The notes beneath the pieces are model-generated. The model was given only the letters and a program-made list of their open reading frames with translations. It searched no databases and was not told where the DNA came from. A stretch of DNA of 64,000 bases from Nocardia inohanensis NBRC 100128 (GTDB lineage: Bacteria > Actinomycetota > Actinomycetes > Mycobacteriales > Mycobacteriaceae): positions 186,001-250,000 of the forward strand of contig NZ_BDBK01000001.1 in assembly GCF_001612945.1 (NCBI RefSeq), written 5' to 3'. Numbering within the stretch: position 1 is the stretch's first letter; every line of letters begins with the position of its first letter. Both the position numbers and the translations under genes were made by a program. Shown piece by piece: positions 32,962 through 41,803 of the stretch.

Positions 32962-33962
32962 AAAACGTTCGTACCGCGGCCATTCGGCTCACCGTCGTCG
33001 GCATCGTGATCGCACTCATGGGCGCGATGATCTGGACCGCGCTGCAAACACCGGTGAAGGGCGCCACCCGGAGCTTCGCCGCGCACATCGCCGATGTCTC
33101 CGGTCTGAAGCAGGGTTCGGACGTGCGCATGGCGGGCGTACAGGTCGGCAAGATCACCACCATCGCCCTCGACGGCACCGTCGCCTACGTGGAGTTCACC
33201 GTCGCCGAGGGACAGGAGGTGTACGACAACACCGAGGCGTCGGTGCTGTTCTCCTCGCTCATCGGCGACCGCTACCTGGCCCTGCAACAGAAGGTCGCGC
33301 CCGGCCGGAAGCTGGCCGCGGGCAGCACGATTCCCATCGAACGCACGCACGGGGCCTTCGACATCTCCGAGCTCTTCGATGCCGTCCGGCCCATCTTCGA
33401 GACGCTCTCCTCCGGGTCGGTGGACAAGTTCCTGGAGAACCTGCTGCTGGTGGCCTCCGGCGACGGGCGCGGGCTGGGGCCGGTGATGGACAGCCTGGAC
33501 AAGATCATCGCGGTGGCCTCGGGTCAGGAACCGGTGGTCATGCTGCTGGCGGACAATATGTCCGGGCTGCTCAACCGGTTCGAAGGGCAGTCACCCAAGA
33601 TCGACCGCATGCTCGACCAGGTGCTCGGGTTGGTCGACAGCGTGTACGGCAAACTCGATGCGCTGAACAGCCTGATCGAGAAGGCGATTCCGGGCCTGAA
33701 CGCCGCCATGCCGATGCTGGACCGGCTCGCCGGGGTCTACTACGACAACTTCCCGGGCATGGAACGCCTGTACAACACCCTGCTCGGCCCCGACATGGTG
33801 ACCTTCATCCGGCAGGTGCTGGCCGCCGTGCCGACCGCCGCGCAGACCATGAACAGCCTCATCCTCGAGCCCGAGGCGGGCGACAAGTGGAGCTGCCTGA
33901 GCGGACTGCCCATCCCGGTCACCGTCGTCATGGGCATCGAGCGGATGGAGAGCTGCAAATGA
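32958..33962 (+). CDS. mceB: MCE-family protein, second
   Basis: 334 residues. N-terminal helix RTAAIRLTVVGIVIALMGA, then the MCE domain with ADVSGLKQGSDVRMAGVQVGKITTI, then helical coils such as MDSLDKIIAVASGQ. It starts with GTG overlapping the stop of mceA and ends with a short C-terminal part holding two cysteines (WSCLSG, ESCK). Secreted/anchored part of the importer tube. Confidence 0.9.
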   Translation: MKNVRTAAIRLTVVGIVIALMGAMIWTALQTPVKGATRSFAAHIADVSGLKQGSDVRMAGVQVGKITTIALDGTVAYVEFTVAEGQEVYDNTEASVLFSSLIGDRYLALQQKVAPGRKLAAGSTIPIERTHGAFDISELFDAVRPIFETLSSGSVDKFLENLLLVASGDGRGLGPVMDSLDKIIAVASGQEPVVMLLADNMSGLLNRFEGQSPKIDRMLDQVLGLVDSVYGKLDALNSLIEKAIPGLNAAMPMLDRLAGVYYDNFPGMERLYNTLLGPDMVTFIRQVLAAVPTAAQTMNSLILEPEAGDKWSCLSGLPIPVTVVMGIERMESCK

Positions 33963-35023
33963 ACCTGCCCACTCCGAACTTCGCCTTCGAAAGGCTTTCG
34001 GTCCCGCGGATCCGGCTGCCGCGCATGACTATTCGCAGCACCGCGGCGCAGAGCAAGTTCGAATTCCGGATCGGCATCGCGGCCATTCTGGTGACGGTCG
34101 CGGCCCTGGTCGCCGCGGTCGGAGCCTTCGTCATCCCGTTCGGGGAGACGGTGTACCGGGCCGAGTTCGCCAACTCCGGCGATGTGCGGACCGGTGACGA
34201 TGTGCGGGTCGCGGGGATCTCCATCGGCAAGGTGCGCAGTGTGACCCTGGTGGGTGATCATGCCGAGATCGCGTTCGGCCTCGACTCCAAAGTGCATGTG
34301 GGCGTGGATTCCCGGGTGACGATCCGGCTGCTGACTCCGATCGGCGGCCGCTTCGTCACGGTGGAACCGGCCGGCGCCGGAACCGCCGCGGGCAAGGTGA
34401 TTCCGCGCGAACGCACCCGCACGCCCTATGACCTGTCCTCGGCGCTGGAGCAGGCGACCCCGGCGCTGACCGCGCTGGACGCGGGCAAACTACGCGAGAC
34501 CATCGCCAAATTGGCGGGGGCTTTCGAACAGCAGCCCGACGCGCTGAACGGCATCCTGAACAGCGTCAACAGCCTTTCGACCATTATCGTGCAGCGCCGC
34601 AGCGAATTCGCGCGCACCCTCGATGTGGCCAAGGAATACCTTGAGATGCTGATGAACAAGCTGGACCGGTTGCAGCTGGCCGGACAGCATGTGCTGGATC
34701 TGTACCGCGTCATCGCGAGCAATCGGGACGGGCTCATCAATATGGTCGCCCAGCTGCGGCGCGCATACGACTATGTCACACCGATTTTCGACGCCGCGGA
34801 CAAACAGCTGGGCCCGGCGTTGCTGCCGCTCTACGACTCCATCGACAAATCCGTCGCCGACTTGCTGAACAACAAGGACGCGCTGGCGGGGATGAATCAG
34901 AACCTGGCCAAGTTGCTGGAGTGGTTCGCCCGCAACAGCGACAACCCCTACGTCAAGATCGACCATTCGGGAGCCGTCATCACCGATACGCCGCTCTGCC
35001 CGGCCGGGAAGCCGGGGTGCTGA
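33959..35023 (+). CDS. mceC: MCE-family protein, third
   Basis: 354 residues. An N-terminal helix near residue 40 (IAAILVTVAALVAAVGAFVI), then the MCE domain with GDVRTGDDVRVAGISIGKVRSV. A helical stretch predicted to form the tube wall follows (ALEQATPALTALDAGKLRETI). It starts in the ATGA overlap with mceB. It ends in a cysteine pair (LCPAGKPGC). Confidence 0.9.
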   Translation: MNLPTPNFAFERLSVPRIRLPRMTIRSTAAQSKFEFRIGIAAILVTVAALVAAVGAFVIPFGETVYRAEFANSGDVRTGDDVRVAGISIGKVRSVTLVGDHAEIAFGLDSKVHVGVDSRVTIRLLTPIGGRFVTVEPAGAGTAAGKVIPRERTRTPYDLSSALEQATPALTALDAGKLRETIAKLAGAFEQQPDALNGILNSVNSLSTIIVQRRSEFARTLDVAKEYLEMLMNKLDRLQLAGQHVLDLYRVIASNRDGLINMVAQLRRAYDYVTPIFDAADKQLGPALLPLYDSIDKSVADLLNNKDALAGMNQNLAKLLEWFARNSDNPYVKIDHSGAVITDTPLCPAGKPGC

Positions 35024-35026
35024 GCC

Positions 35027-36193
35027 GTGCCGAATCCATTGCGCGCCTTTCGCGGTCGCATTCTTCCCCGCACCCGCAAGGGCAGGCTCACCGCCGGGGT
35101 CGGCGCGGTGGCGCTGGTCATGGGGCTGGTCGTCGCCGTCACCGGTAAGGAGTACTACGACACCAATCAGGCGCCACTGAGCATCTGTGCCGAATTCCGG
35201 GACGCGGTCGGGCTCTACGAGGGCAACAAGGTCACCATGCTGGGCATCCAGATCGGGAACGTGGAGTCCATCGAACCCCGTGACGACGGGGTGCTGGTGC
35301 GGATGACGGTGGACCGCAAGGTGCGGCTGCCGCAGAAACTGGGCGCGGTCACCATCGCCAATTCCATCGTCACCGACCGGCGGGTGGAACTCGGACCGGC
35401 CTACAACGGCGGCGGGACCTTCGATTACCGCAACTGTATTCCCAAGGACCGCACCAAGACTCCGGTCGGTTTCACCGAGGCCATGCGGGCGGTGGCGAAC
35501 CTCTCCGAGGACCTCACCGGCAAATCGCACGACGCTCCGATGCAGGAGGCCGCGCCGAATGTGCTGGGCGACTCGCTGGCGCGAATCGCCCAGCAGGTCA
35601 GCGACAATGCGGTGCCGTTGAACGGGGCCATCCGCAATGTGTCGGAGATCTTGGGGGATTCGGCGGCGGGCGCGAACTATCTGCTCGGGGCGATCCTCAA
35701 GGAGTTCCGCAAGATCAGCCAGAATTTGGATCAGGGGGTCTCGGATTCGGAATTCCTGCTCGACGCCGCCACCGACGCCCTGAATATCGCCAACCGGATG
35801 CTGCCCGATGTCAGCGCCATCCTGCACGACATCGCGATCTGGGTGCCGCCGATCGCCAATCTGCTGGCGTACAAATGGATTCGGGTCATCATGGCCGGGC
35901 TCGACGGGGCCATGCCGACCGTCTTCCAGATCCTCGACCACACCGGCGATTTCGTCGACTTCCTGAAGACCGTGCCGGACGGGGTGCAGGGCGCGGCGAA
36001 CCTGTTCGATCAGAACCTCGGCATGGGCAAGATCCAATACATTCCGCCGAGCTTCCGGATCGACCCGTCACTGGCGCGGGACGTGTGCTCGATGGTCAAA
36101 CCCTGGTATCAGCCGTGCGATCGCGACTTCAGCGACGGCGGATCGATGGATCTGGGACTGGTCCAGCTGCTGCTCGCGACCGGGGGGAAGTGA
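35027..36193 (+). CDS. mceD: MCE-family protein, fourth
   Basis: 388 residues. N-terminal helix TAGVGAVALVMGLVVAVTG, then an MCE domain with CAEFRDAVGLYEGNKVTMLGI and IQIGNVESIEP. The long helical part (residues 160-300) is typical of the MCE pore domain. GTG 35027, four bases after mceC. Confidence 0.88.
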   Translation: MPNPLRAFRGRILPRTRKGRLTAGVGAVALVMGLVVAVTGKEYYDTNQAPLSICAEFRDAVGLYEGNKVTMLGIQIGNVESIEPRDDGVLVRMTVDRKVRLPQKLGAVTIANSIVTDRRVELGPAYNGGGTFDYRNCIPKDRTKTPVGFTEAMRAVANLSEDLTGKSHDAPMQEAAPNVLGDSLARIAQQVSDNAVPLNGAIRNVSEILGDSAAGANYLLGAILKEFRKISQNLDQGVSDSEFLLDAATDALNIANRMLPDVSAILHDIAIWVPPIANLLAYKWIRVIMAGLDGAMPTVFQILDHTGDFVDFLKTVPDGVQGAANLFDQNLGMGKIQYIPPSFRIDPSLARDVCSMVKPWYQPCDRDFSDGGSMDLGLVQLLLATGGK

Positions 36194-36198
36194 GAATC

Positions 36199-37344
36199 AT
36201 GCGGAACTATTGGCGCACAGCCACTCTCGGCATGCTGACGGTGGCGACGGTATCGGGTTGCGCGGTCCGGCCGCTGGATATGCCGTTGCCGGGCACGCAA
36301 TACGGCAAACCCACCTATCAGGTGCGGGTGGAGTTCGGCAATGTGCTGTCGCTGCCCCTGAAGACCAAGGTGGAGCTCAACGGCGCGCAGGTGGGGGTGG
36401 TCGAATCGGTGAGCGTGCGGCCGCGGCCGGACGCCACCGTGCCGTCGCTGCCGGCCGACCAGCAGCCCTACTATCAGCCGACCGCGGTGCTGGTCATCGA
36501 CCAGGATGTGAAGCTGCCCGCCGAGACCGAGGTCGAGATGGCGCAGACCACGCTCTTCGGTGACACCTTCGTCAAACTCACCATCCCGGCCCAGCATTCG
36601 GGGCGGACGCTGGGGCAGGGCGGGGTCATCCCGATCACCCAGACCAAACAGGCCAGCACCGTCGAGCAGTACATGTCGGCCGTGGTCAGCTGGGTCACCG
36701 GCGGCAATATTCCGTTCGTGCAGAGCTTCGTGACCAGCGTGAACCAGGCGTTCCCGGCCGATCCGGGGAACTTCCAGGACTTCATGGCCAAGCTGTCGGT
36801 CTCCATCGAGCGCATCGGGCAGAGCACCGGGCAGCTGTCCACCATCCTCAATAACGCCACCGCCGCGCTGGATACCTTCCGGCAGGCGGAGGACGTGTGG
36901 AAGTTCCTGTTCGACGATGCGCCGGTGCTGCTGGCCATCGTGGAGAAGGTGCTGCCGGACGTCATGTACTTCATCGAATCCATTCGTGATGTCGCGGCGT
37001 GGGCGGGGGAGTACCTGATCGATCCCGCCAACCCGAAATCCAAGACGCGGGTGCAGAGCCTGTACCGCTTCCTGGATGTGTGGACGCCGCTGGCGCAGGC
37101 GCTGATGGCCGCGCCGGATCAGGTGCCGCGCACGCTGGAGTCGGTGAACGCGCTACTGGGCAACAAGATCGTGCCGTTCCTCTCGGCGCGCGGGCGCATC
37201 GAACTCTCCGATGTCGCGCCGCAGACGCCCGCGAGCGCGTTGACCGGGGACGCGGAGACCGACGCCCGCATCGTCGCGGCCAACGAGCAGGCATTCCGCG
37301 ACCGGGTGAATCCGGTCCTGAAACTGGTGGGGTTGATGCGATGA
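36199..37344 (+). CDS. mceE: MCE-family lipoprotein, fifth (MceE/LprK type)
   Basis: 381 residues. Signal peptide with lipobox VATVSGC followed by AVRPLDMPLPG, the usual shape of the lipoprotein subunit in the fifth mce position. The MCE domain follows (YQVRVEFGNVLSLPLKTKVEL). The lipid anchor may fix the tube in the membrane. Starts five bases after mceD. Confidence 0.9.
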   Translation: MRNYWRTATLGMLTVATVSGCAVRPLDMPLPGTQYGKPTYQVRVEFGNVLSLPLKTKVELNGAQVGVVESVSVRPRPDATVPSLPADQQPYYQPTAVLVIDQDVKLPAETEVEMAQTTLFGDTFVKLTIPAQHSGRTLGQGGVIPITQTKQASTVEQYMSAVVSWVTGGNIPFVQSFVTSVNQAFPADPGNFQDFMAKLSVSIERIGQSTGQLSTILNNATAALDTFRQAEDVWKFLFDDAPVLLAIVEKVLPDVMYFIESIRDVAAWAGEYLIDPANPKSKTRVQSLYRFLDVWTPLAQALMAAPDQVPRTLESVNALLGNKIVPFLSARGRIELSDVAPQTPASALTGDAETDARIVAANEQAFRDRVNPVLKLVGLMR

Positions 37345-38294
37345 CCCGCAAGATCATGGTCTCGGGGCTGGCGATGGTGCTCATGGCGGTCAGCGCCACG
37401 CTCTACCTCACCTACGGGGTCTTCGGCTTCAAACCCGGTGCGCGGGTATATGGGATCAGCGTGGTGCTGCCCAATTCCGGTGGGCTCATGCAGACTTCGC
37501 CGGTCACGCTCAACGGGTTGCAGGTCGGGAAGGTGCAGGCGCTGCTCAAGGCGGAGAACGGGGTGCTGGCGCGGCTGACGGTGGAATCGGAGCACCGGAT
37601 TCCGATGGACGCGCAGGTCACCGTCGCGAACCTCTCCGCGGTGGGGGAGCAGTACATCAACTTCGCGCCCAAATCGACTGCGGGGCCGTACTTCTCGGAT
37701 GGCGCGATGGTGCCCGCCGCGCAGGTGACGCAGCCGCTGACCATCGGCCGGGCGCTGGGTGGGATCCAGGGCGTGATGGCGCAGATCAATCCCGATCACA
37801 TCAATACCATTCTGCACGGGGCGGATACGGCCATCGCTGGGGTGGGGCCGAGCATCGAGAAGCTGGTGAACTCCGGCTCCATGTTCTCCACCACGCTGCG
37901 GCAGAACCGGGAGCTGATTCAGCGGCTGCTCGGATTCGTGGCGGGCGCGGCGCAGGAATCGCAGGGGGAGAAGCTGACCCTGCTGCGCTCCTCGGCCGAG
38001 CGGCTGGCCACCACCATGGCGCCGGAACTGCCCGCGCTGCTCGACACCTTCATCGGCATCACTGTGGATTCCGGTGGCACCCAGGTGATTCCGTTCATTC
38101 CGTTGCTCAAACGGTTGATGGGCTACCTCCAGGTGCTCATGCAGAAGGGCGGGCCCGCGCTGGAGATCATCCGGCCGTACCTGCTCGATCCGCTGGAGCA
38201 CTCCGATGTCGATCTGGGCAAGACCATGGACGGCCTGCTCGCCGCGTTCCCCGAGGGCAAGGGGTTCCGGTTGCTGGTCGACATTCCGCACTGA
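37341..38294 (+). CDS. mceF: MCE-family protein, sixth
   Basis: 317 residues. One N-terminal helix, then the MCE domain with SVVLPNSGGLMQTSPVTLNGL and a helical tail ending in the sequence KGFRLLVDIPH. It starts in the ATGA overlap with mceE. This completes an operon of six MCE genes after two permease genes, the canonical actinobacterial order. Confidence 0.9.
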   Translation: MTRKIMVSGLAMVLMAVSATLYLTYGVFGFKPGARVYGISVVLPNSGGLMQTSPVTLNGLQVGKVQALLKAENGVLARLTVESEHRIPMDAQVTVANLSAVGEQYINFAPKSTAGPYFSDGAMVPAAQVTQPLTIGRALGGIQGVMAQINPDHINTILHGADTAIAGVGPSIEKLVNSGSMFSTTLRQNRELIQRLLGFVAGAAQESQGEKLTLLRSSAERLATTMAPELPALLDTFIGITVDSGGTQVIPFIPLLKRLMGYLQVLMQKGGPALEIIRPYLLDPLEHSDVDLGKTMDGLLAAFPEGKGFRLLVDIPH

Positions 38295-38316
38295 TCCGAC
38301 TTCGGGAAGGGTACAG

Positions 38317-38940
38317 ATGAAGTCACGCTGGATAGAGGTGGACGAGGGGGGAATCCGGATTCCCCTGCTCGGCCTGGCGACGGCCGTGCTGGTCGTCGCG
38401 ACCGTGCTGGGGGTGATGGGGTACCGGAACTGGGACCTGTCGGCGCGCGGTGATGATCTCGGGGGCTCGCTGGCGGATTACCGTCGCAAGGAGGCCGATT
38501 GCACGGCCGCCATCAAAGCGGGCACCGATTTCCTGTTGGCGGCCAACAACTTCGACTATCGCAAGCCGGAGGAGTGGACGGCGCGCATGGCCGCGCTGAC
38601 CGCCGGGCCGGTGCACGACTATTTCGCCACCGACAAAGTGGCGCAGGATAATTCGGAGCTGATCAAAGCCGGGAAGCTGCGTAAGAGCAGCACCGTGGCC
38701 GATGCGGCGTGCGCCACCCAGACCGGCAAGGGGGTGCGGGTGATCGCGCAGCTGGAGGAGAGCACGCAGAACTTCCAGACCGCCGACGCCGTCAAGACCA
38801 CCTCGGCGGTGTGGGTGGAGCTGGGATATATCGACGGGGCATGGAAGGCCATCGACTCGGGGCGCGGGGATCAGGCGCTCAAAGGGGATCTGACCGCCAC
38901 CCAGCCGCCCGGGCCCACCACCGTCGAACAGCCGCGATAG
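38317..38940 (+). CDS. Mce-associated membrane protein (Mas), first
   Basis: 207 residues: one N-terminal transmembrane helix near residue 20 (GLATAVLVVATVLGVMGY) and an extracytoplasmic alpha+beta domain of the SnoaL/NTF2-like shape seen in Mas proteins (KEADCTAAIKAGTDFLLAANN ... WVELGYIDGAWKAID). Mas proteins stabilise MCE complexes. It follows mceF closely and ends in a Pro-rich tail. Confidence 0.78.
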   Translation: MKSRWIEVDEGGIRIPLLGLATAVLVVATVLGVMGYRNWDLSARGDDLGGSLADYRRKEADCTAAIKAGTDFLLAANNFDYRKPEEWTARMAALTAGPVHDYFATDKVAQDNSELIKAGKLRKSSTVADAACATQTGKGVRVIAQLEESTQNFQTADAVKTTSAVWVELGYIDGAWKAIDSGRGDQALKGDLTATQPPGPTTVEQPR

Positions 38941-38953
38941 GAGGCGTTGCGCA

Positions 38954-39571
38954 ATGAACAAGAAGACGAATCGGTCCTGGCGGGAGCGGGAGATCGTGCT
39001 GAACGCGCGACGCCGGCTGGCGGCGGGAATCGCGGCGGCGGTACTGCTGGGCGGAATCGGTTCCGGCCTGGGGTATTTCGCCTACGAACACGGCAAAGCC
39101 GCCGATACTGTGGCGGCGGCGCAGGCGCTCGCGGGTGACCGGGACGCGGCATCCAAGGCCGGGTCGGAGTTCCTCACCACCATGTTCACCGTCAACGACG
39201 GCAGCCTGGATCGGTGGGAGAGCGCGGTGCTGGCGAGCACCACCGACTCCATGCACGATCAGCTCGGGCAATGGAAAAACGTGCTCCAGAAACTGATTTC
39301 GGCACACATGGAGATGAGCAGCACCGTCAAGGACGTGGGCGTGGTGTCGCAGGCCGAGGATGCGGTGACTCTGCTGGCGGTCATCGAATCGACCGGCCGC
39401 ACCAGCCCCGACAGCGCGGCCCCGAGCGTCACCTCCAGCTCGGCGGTGATCGACCTGCGCAAGATCGACGGCAAATGGAAGATCCAGGGCTACGGCCCGG
39501 CCGGCGGAACCCCGCCCGCCGCCCCGGCCACCGGCACCGCCGCCCCCGCACCCGACCAGACCCCACGCTGA
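38954..39571 (+). CDS. Mce-associated membrane protein (Mas), second
   Basis: 205 residues with the same plan: basic start, one membrane helix (LAAGIAAAVLLGGIGSGLGYFA), and the NTF2-like domain (GDRDAASKAGSEFLTTMFTV ... IDLRKIDGKWKIQG). A Pro/Ala-rich tail follows. It lies 13 bases after the first Mas gene. Confidence 0.78.
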   Translation: MNKKTNRSWREREIVLNARRRLAAGIAAAVLLGGIGSGLGYFAYEHGKAADTVAAAQALAGDRDAASKAGSEFLTTMFTVNDGSLDRWESAVLASTTDSMHDQLGQWKNVLQKLISAHMEMSSTVKDVGVVSQAEDAVTLLAVIESTGRTSPDSAAPSVTSSSAVIDLRKIDGKWKIQGYGPAGGTPPAAPATGTAAPAPDQTPR

Positions 39572-39590
39572 CTGCGAAAGACCTGAACTG

Positions 39591-40214
39591 ATGCAGACCG
39601 AAGAAGACAAGACCGAGGCGTCCGGCGACCGGGTGCGGATGCCCGTCGTGGTCGCCATCGCCGCCGCGATTGCCGTGATAGCCGCCGGATCGGGTTTCGG
39701 CGCATGGCATTTCGCCGCCGCGCGCGACGATCTCGCGCAGACCGCGAGCGGATACCGCGCGCAGGCCGACGACCGGGATGCCGCGCTGAAAGCCGGTGCG
39801 AGCTTTCTCGCCACCGCCTACACGGTGGATGCGGTCAACGACAAAGGCATGGCGAAATGGAATACCGCCATGACGGCCGCCACCACCGATACGTTGAAAG
39901 AGCAGGTGCGGCAGACCAAAGCGTTGCTGAGCTTGCTCACCGAGGCGAACGCCAGCATGACCGGCAGCGTCGCCGATTCGGCGGTGATCAGCCAGAACGA
40001 CAATCTGATCCGCGTGCTCGCGGTGGTGAAGCTGACCGGTAATGCTCCCGGGCAAGGCGAACCCACCACCGGATCGGTCACCGAGTACGTCGACCTGATG
40101 AAGGTGGACGGACAGTGGAAGGTGTTCAGCTACAAGGACATCGGAAGCAAGACGGGGACCGGCGAGCCGACCGCAGGGCTGCCGGGCCTGCCCGCCACCC
40201 AGCCCGCCAAGTAG
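39591..40214 (+). CDS. Mce-associated membrane protein (Mas), third
   Basis: 207 residues, again an acidic/polar start, one helix (VVAIAAAIAVIAAGSGFGAWH) and the domain opening DRDAALKAGASFLATAYTVD that matches the second Mas, ending VDLMKVDGQWKVFSYKD. The three Mas genes are paralogues from tandem duplication. The last gene of the mce operon. Confidence 0.78.
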   Translation: MQTEEDKTEASGDRVRMPVVVAIAAAIAVIAAGSGFGAWHFAAARDDLAQTASGYRAQADDRDAALKAGASFLATAYTVDAVNDKGMAKWNTAMTAATTDTLKEQVRQTKALLSLLTEANASMTGSVADSAVISQNDNLIRVLAVVKLTGNAPGQGEPTTGSVTEYVDLMKVDGQWKVFSYKDIGSKTGTGEPTAGLPGLPATQPAK

Positions 40215-40364
40215 GTGTGACCGCGTCGGCGAGGTCGGTCGGGGGCCCGCCGCCATGAGTCGTGCGGAACGGTCGTCTTGTTTCGGGCGCGAGCTATCGG
40301 CCGGACAACGCGAGTAGGCTCGCGAACAGGGATTCAGCCGTCGACGTGAAGGTAGGACACGACC

Positions 40365-41315
40365 GTGGCGAAGACCATGACCCCCGCGCAGATACTGCAC
40401 GAACTCGAGCCGGTCGCCGCAGCCAACCTGAACCGGCACCTGTCCCTGGCCAAGGACTGGCATCCACACGATTACGTGCCCTGGAACGAGGGCCGCAATT
40501 TCGCCGCCATGGGTGGAATCGACTGGAGCCCGGAACAATCCGGGCTCTCCGAGGTCGCCCGCGCGGCCGTGGTCACCAACCTGCTCACCGAGGACAATCT
40601 GCCCTCCTACCATCGGCTGATCTCCGACGCCTTCTCCCGTGACGGGGCCTGGCGCACCTGGGTGGACCGCTGGACCGCCGAGGAGAATCGCCACGGCATC
40701 GCGCTGCGCGACTACCTGGTCGTCACCCGCGGCGTCGACCCCGTCGCCCTGGAACAGGCCCGCATGGCCTGCATGGGCCAGGGCGTGGACAATCCCAACG
40801 GCACCGGCGACCACACCGTGCTGCCCGGCGTCGCCTACGTGACCTTCCAGGAGCTGGCCACCCGGGTCTCGCACCGCAATACCGGCCGGGTCTGCGCGGA
40901 CCCGATCGCCGACCGGCTGCTGTCCCGCATCGCCGCCGACGAGAACCTGCACATGGTCTTCTACCGCAATATCTGCGGTGCGGCCCTCGACCTCGTCCCC
41001 GACGCCGCGCTGGCCGCCATCGCCGCGGTCATCCGCAACTTCCGCATGCCCGGCGCCGGCATGCCCGACTTCCGCCGCAACAGCGTGCTCATCGCCAAAC
41101 ACGGCATCTACGACCTGCGCCAGCACCTCGACGAGGTAATCCTGCCCGTCCTGCGCAAATGGAACATCTTCGAGCGCAACGACTTCAGCGCCGCCGGCGA
41201 ACAGACCCGCGACGACTTGGCCGCCCATCTCGATTCGCTCGCCAAGGACGTCATCCGCTTCGAGGAACAACGCGACCGCGCCCTGGCCCGCGACGCCGCC
41301 CGCCGATCCAGCTGA
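40365..41315 (+). CDS. Acyl-ACP desaturase (DesA-like, diiron)
   Basis: 316 residues of the stearoyl-ACP desaturase family. Two diiron boxes are seen, TAEENRHG near residue 105 and AADENLHM near 195. The ordering and spacing are those of DesA1/DesA2 of mycobacteria. It introduces a double bond into ACP-bound acyl chains, feeding fatty-acid or mycolic-acid synthesis. Start GTG 40365. The gene stands alone, 150 bases after the last Mas gene. Confidence 0.88.
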   Translation: MAKTMTPAQILHELEPVAAANLNRHLSLAKDWHPHDYVPWNEGRNFAAMGGIDWSPEQSGLSEVARAAVVTNLLTEDNLPSYHRLISDAFSRDGAWRTWVDRWTAEENRHGIALRDYLVVTRGVDPVALEQARMACMGQGVDNPNGTGDHTVLPGVAYVTFQELATRVSHRNTGRVCADPIADRLLSRIAADENLHMVFYRNICGAALDLVPDAALAAIAAVIRNFRMPGAGMPDFRRNSVLIAKHGIYDLRQHLDEVILPVLRKWNIFERNDFSAAGEQTRDDLAAHLDSLAKDVIRFEEQRDRALARDAARRSS

Positions 41316-41408
41316 CCTGTGCATACCCCAGAAGTTATGCACACCAGCGCTTCCCGCCCTGCCGGCCCGCCTCCCGGCGGCTAATCTGCGAGCAGAAAGG
41401 GGGCTCGC

Positions 41409-41717
41409 ATGGGGGACATGCTGCACACCGACCTGGACGCCTTACGAATACTGGCGGCCCGCGTCCGAAACGAAGCCGACACCATCACCGCCATCGACCC
41501 GGTGGCCCTGATCGCCGAAGCCGCCGGCGCCATGCCCAACTCGGCCATCGGCGCGGCCGCGTCAGGAGCCGGAGCACCCCTCCGCACCCTGCTGCACCAC
41601 ATGGCCGGCCGCCTCGAAACCATGGCCGCCACCACCGAATCCGGCACGCGCACCTACGAGGAAGCCGACCACGCCTACCGCACCCAACTCGACAACTACC
41701 TGACCGGGACGGCATGA
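41409..41717 (+). CDS. EspC-like type VII secretion protein
   Basis: 102 residues forming a two-helix hairpin: TDLDALRILAARVRNEADTIT, then LLHHMAGRLETMAATTESGTRTYEEADHAYR. The C-terminal YEEAD fits the type VII secretion signal YxxxD/E. EspC/ESX-1 small proteins are secreted by ESX systems. It is 86 bases upstream of a DUF1023 hydrolase with a WXG-like N-terminus, a likely partner. No ESX core genes are near. Confidence 0.72.
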   Translation: MGDMLHTDLDALRILAARVRNEADTITAIDPVALIAEAAGAMPNSAIGAAASGAGAPLRTLLHHMAGRLETMAATTESGTRTYEEADHAYRTQLDNYLTGTA

Positions 41718-41803
41718 AACTGTCGCTGCTCCGCGGGCAGGAGCGATCGAGGTGCGGATAGCGTGGCGCTGAACTGTGCGAGGCCGGCGGGGAGGGGGCA
41801 GAG

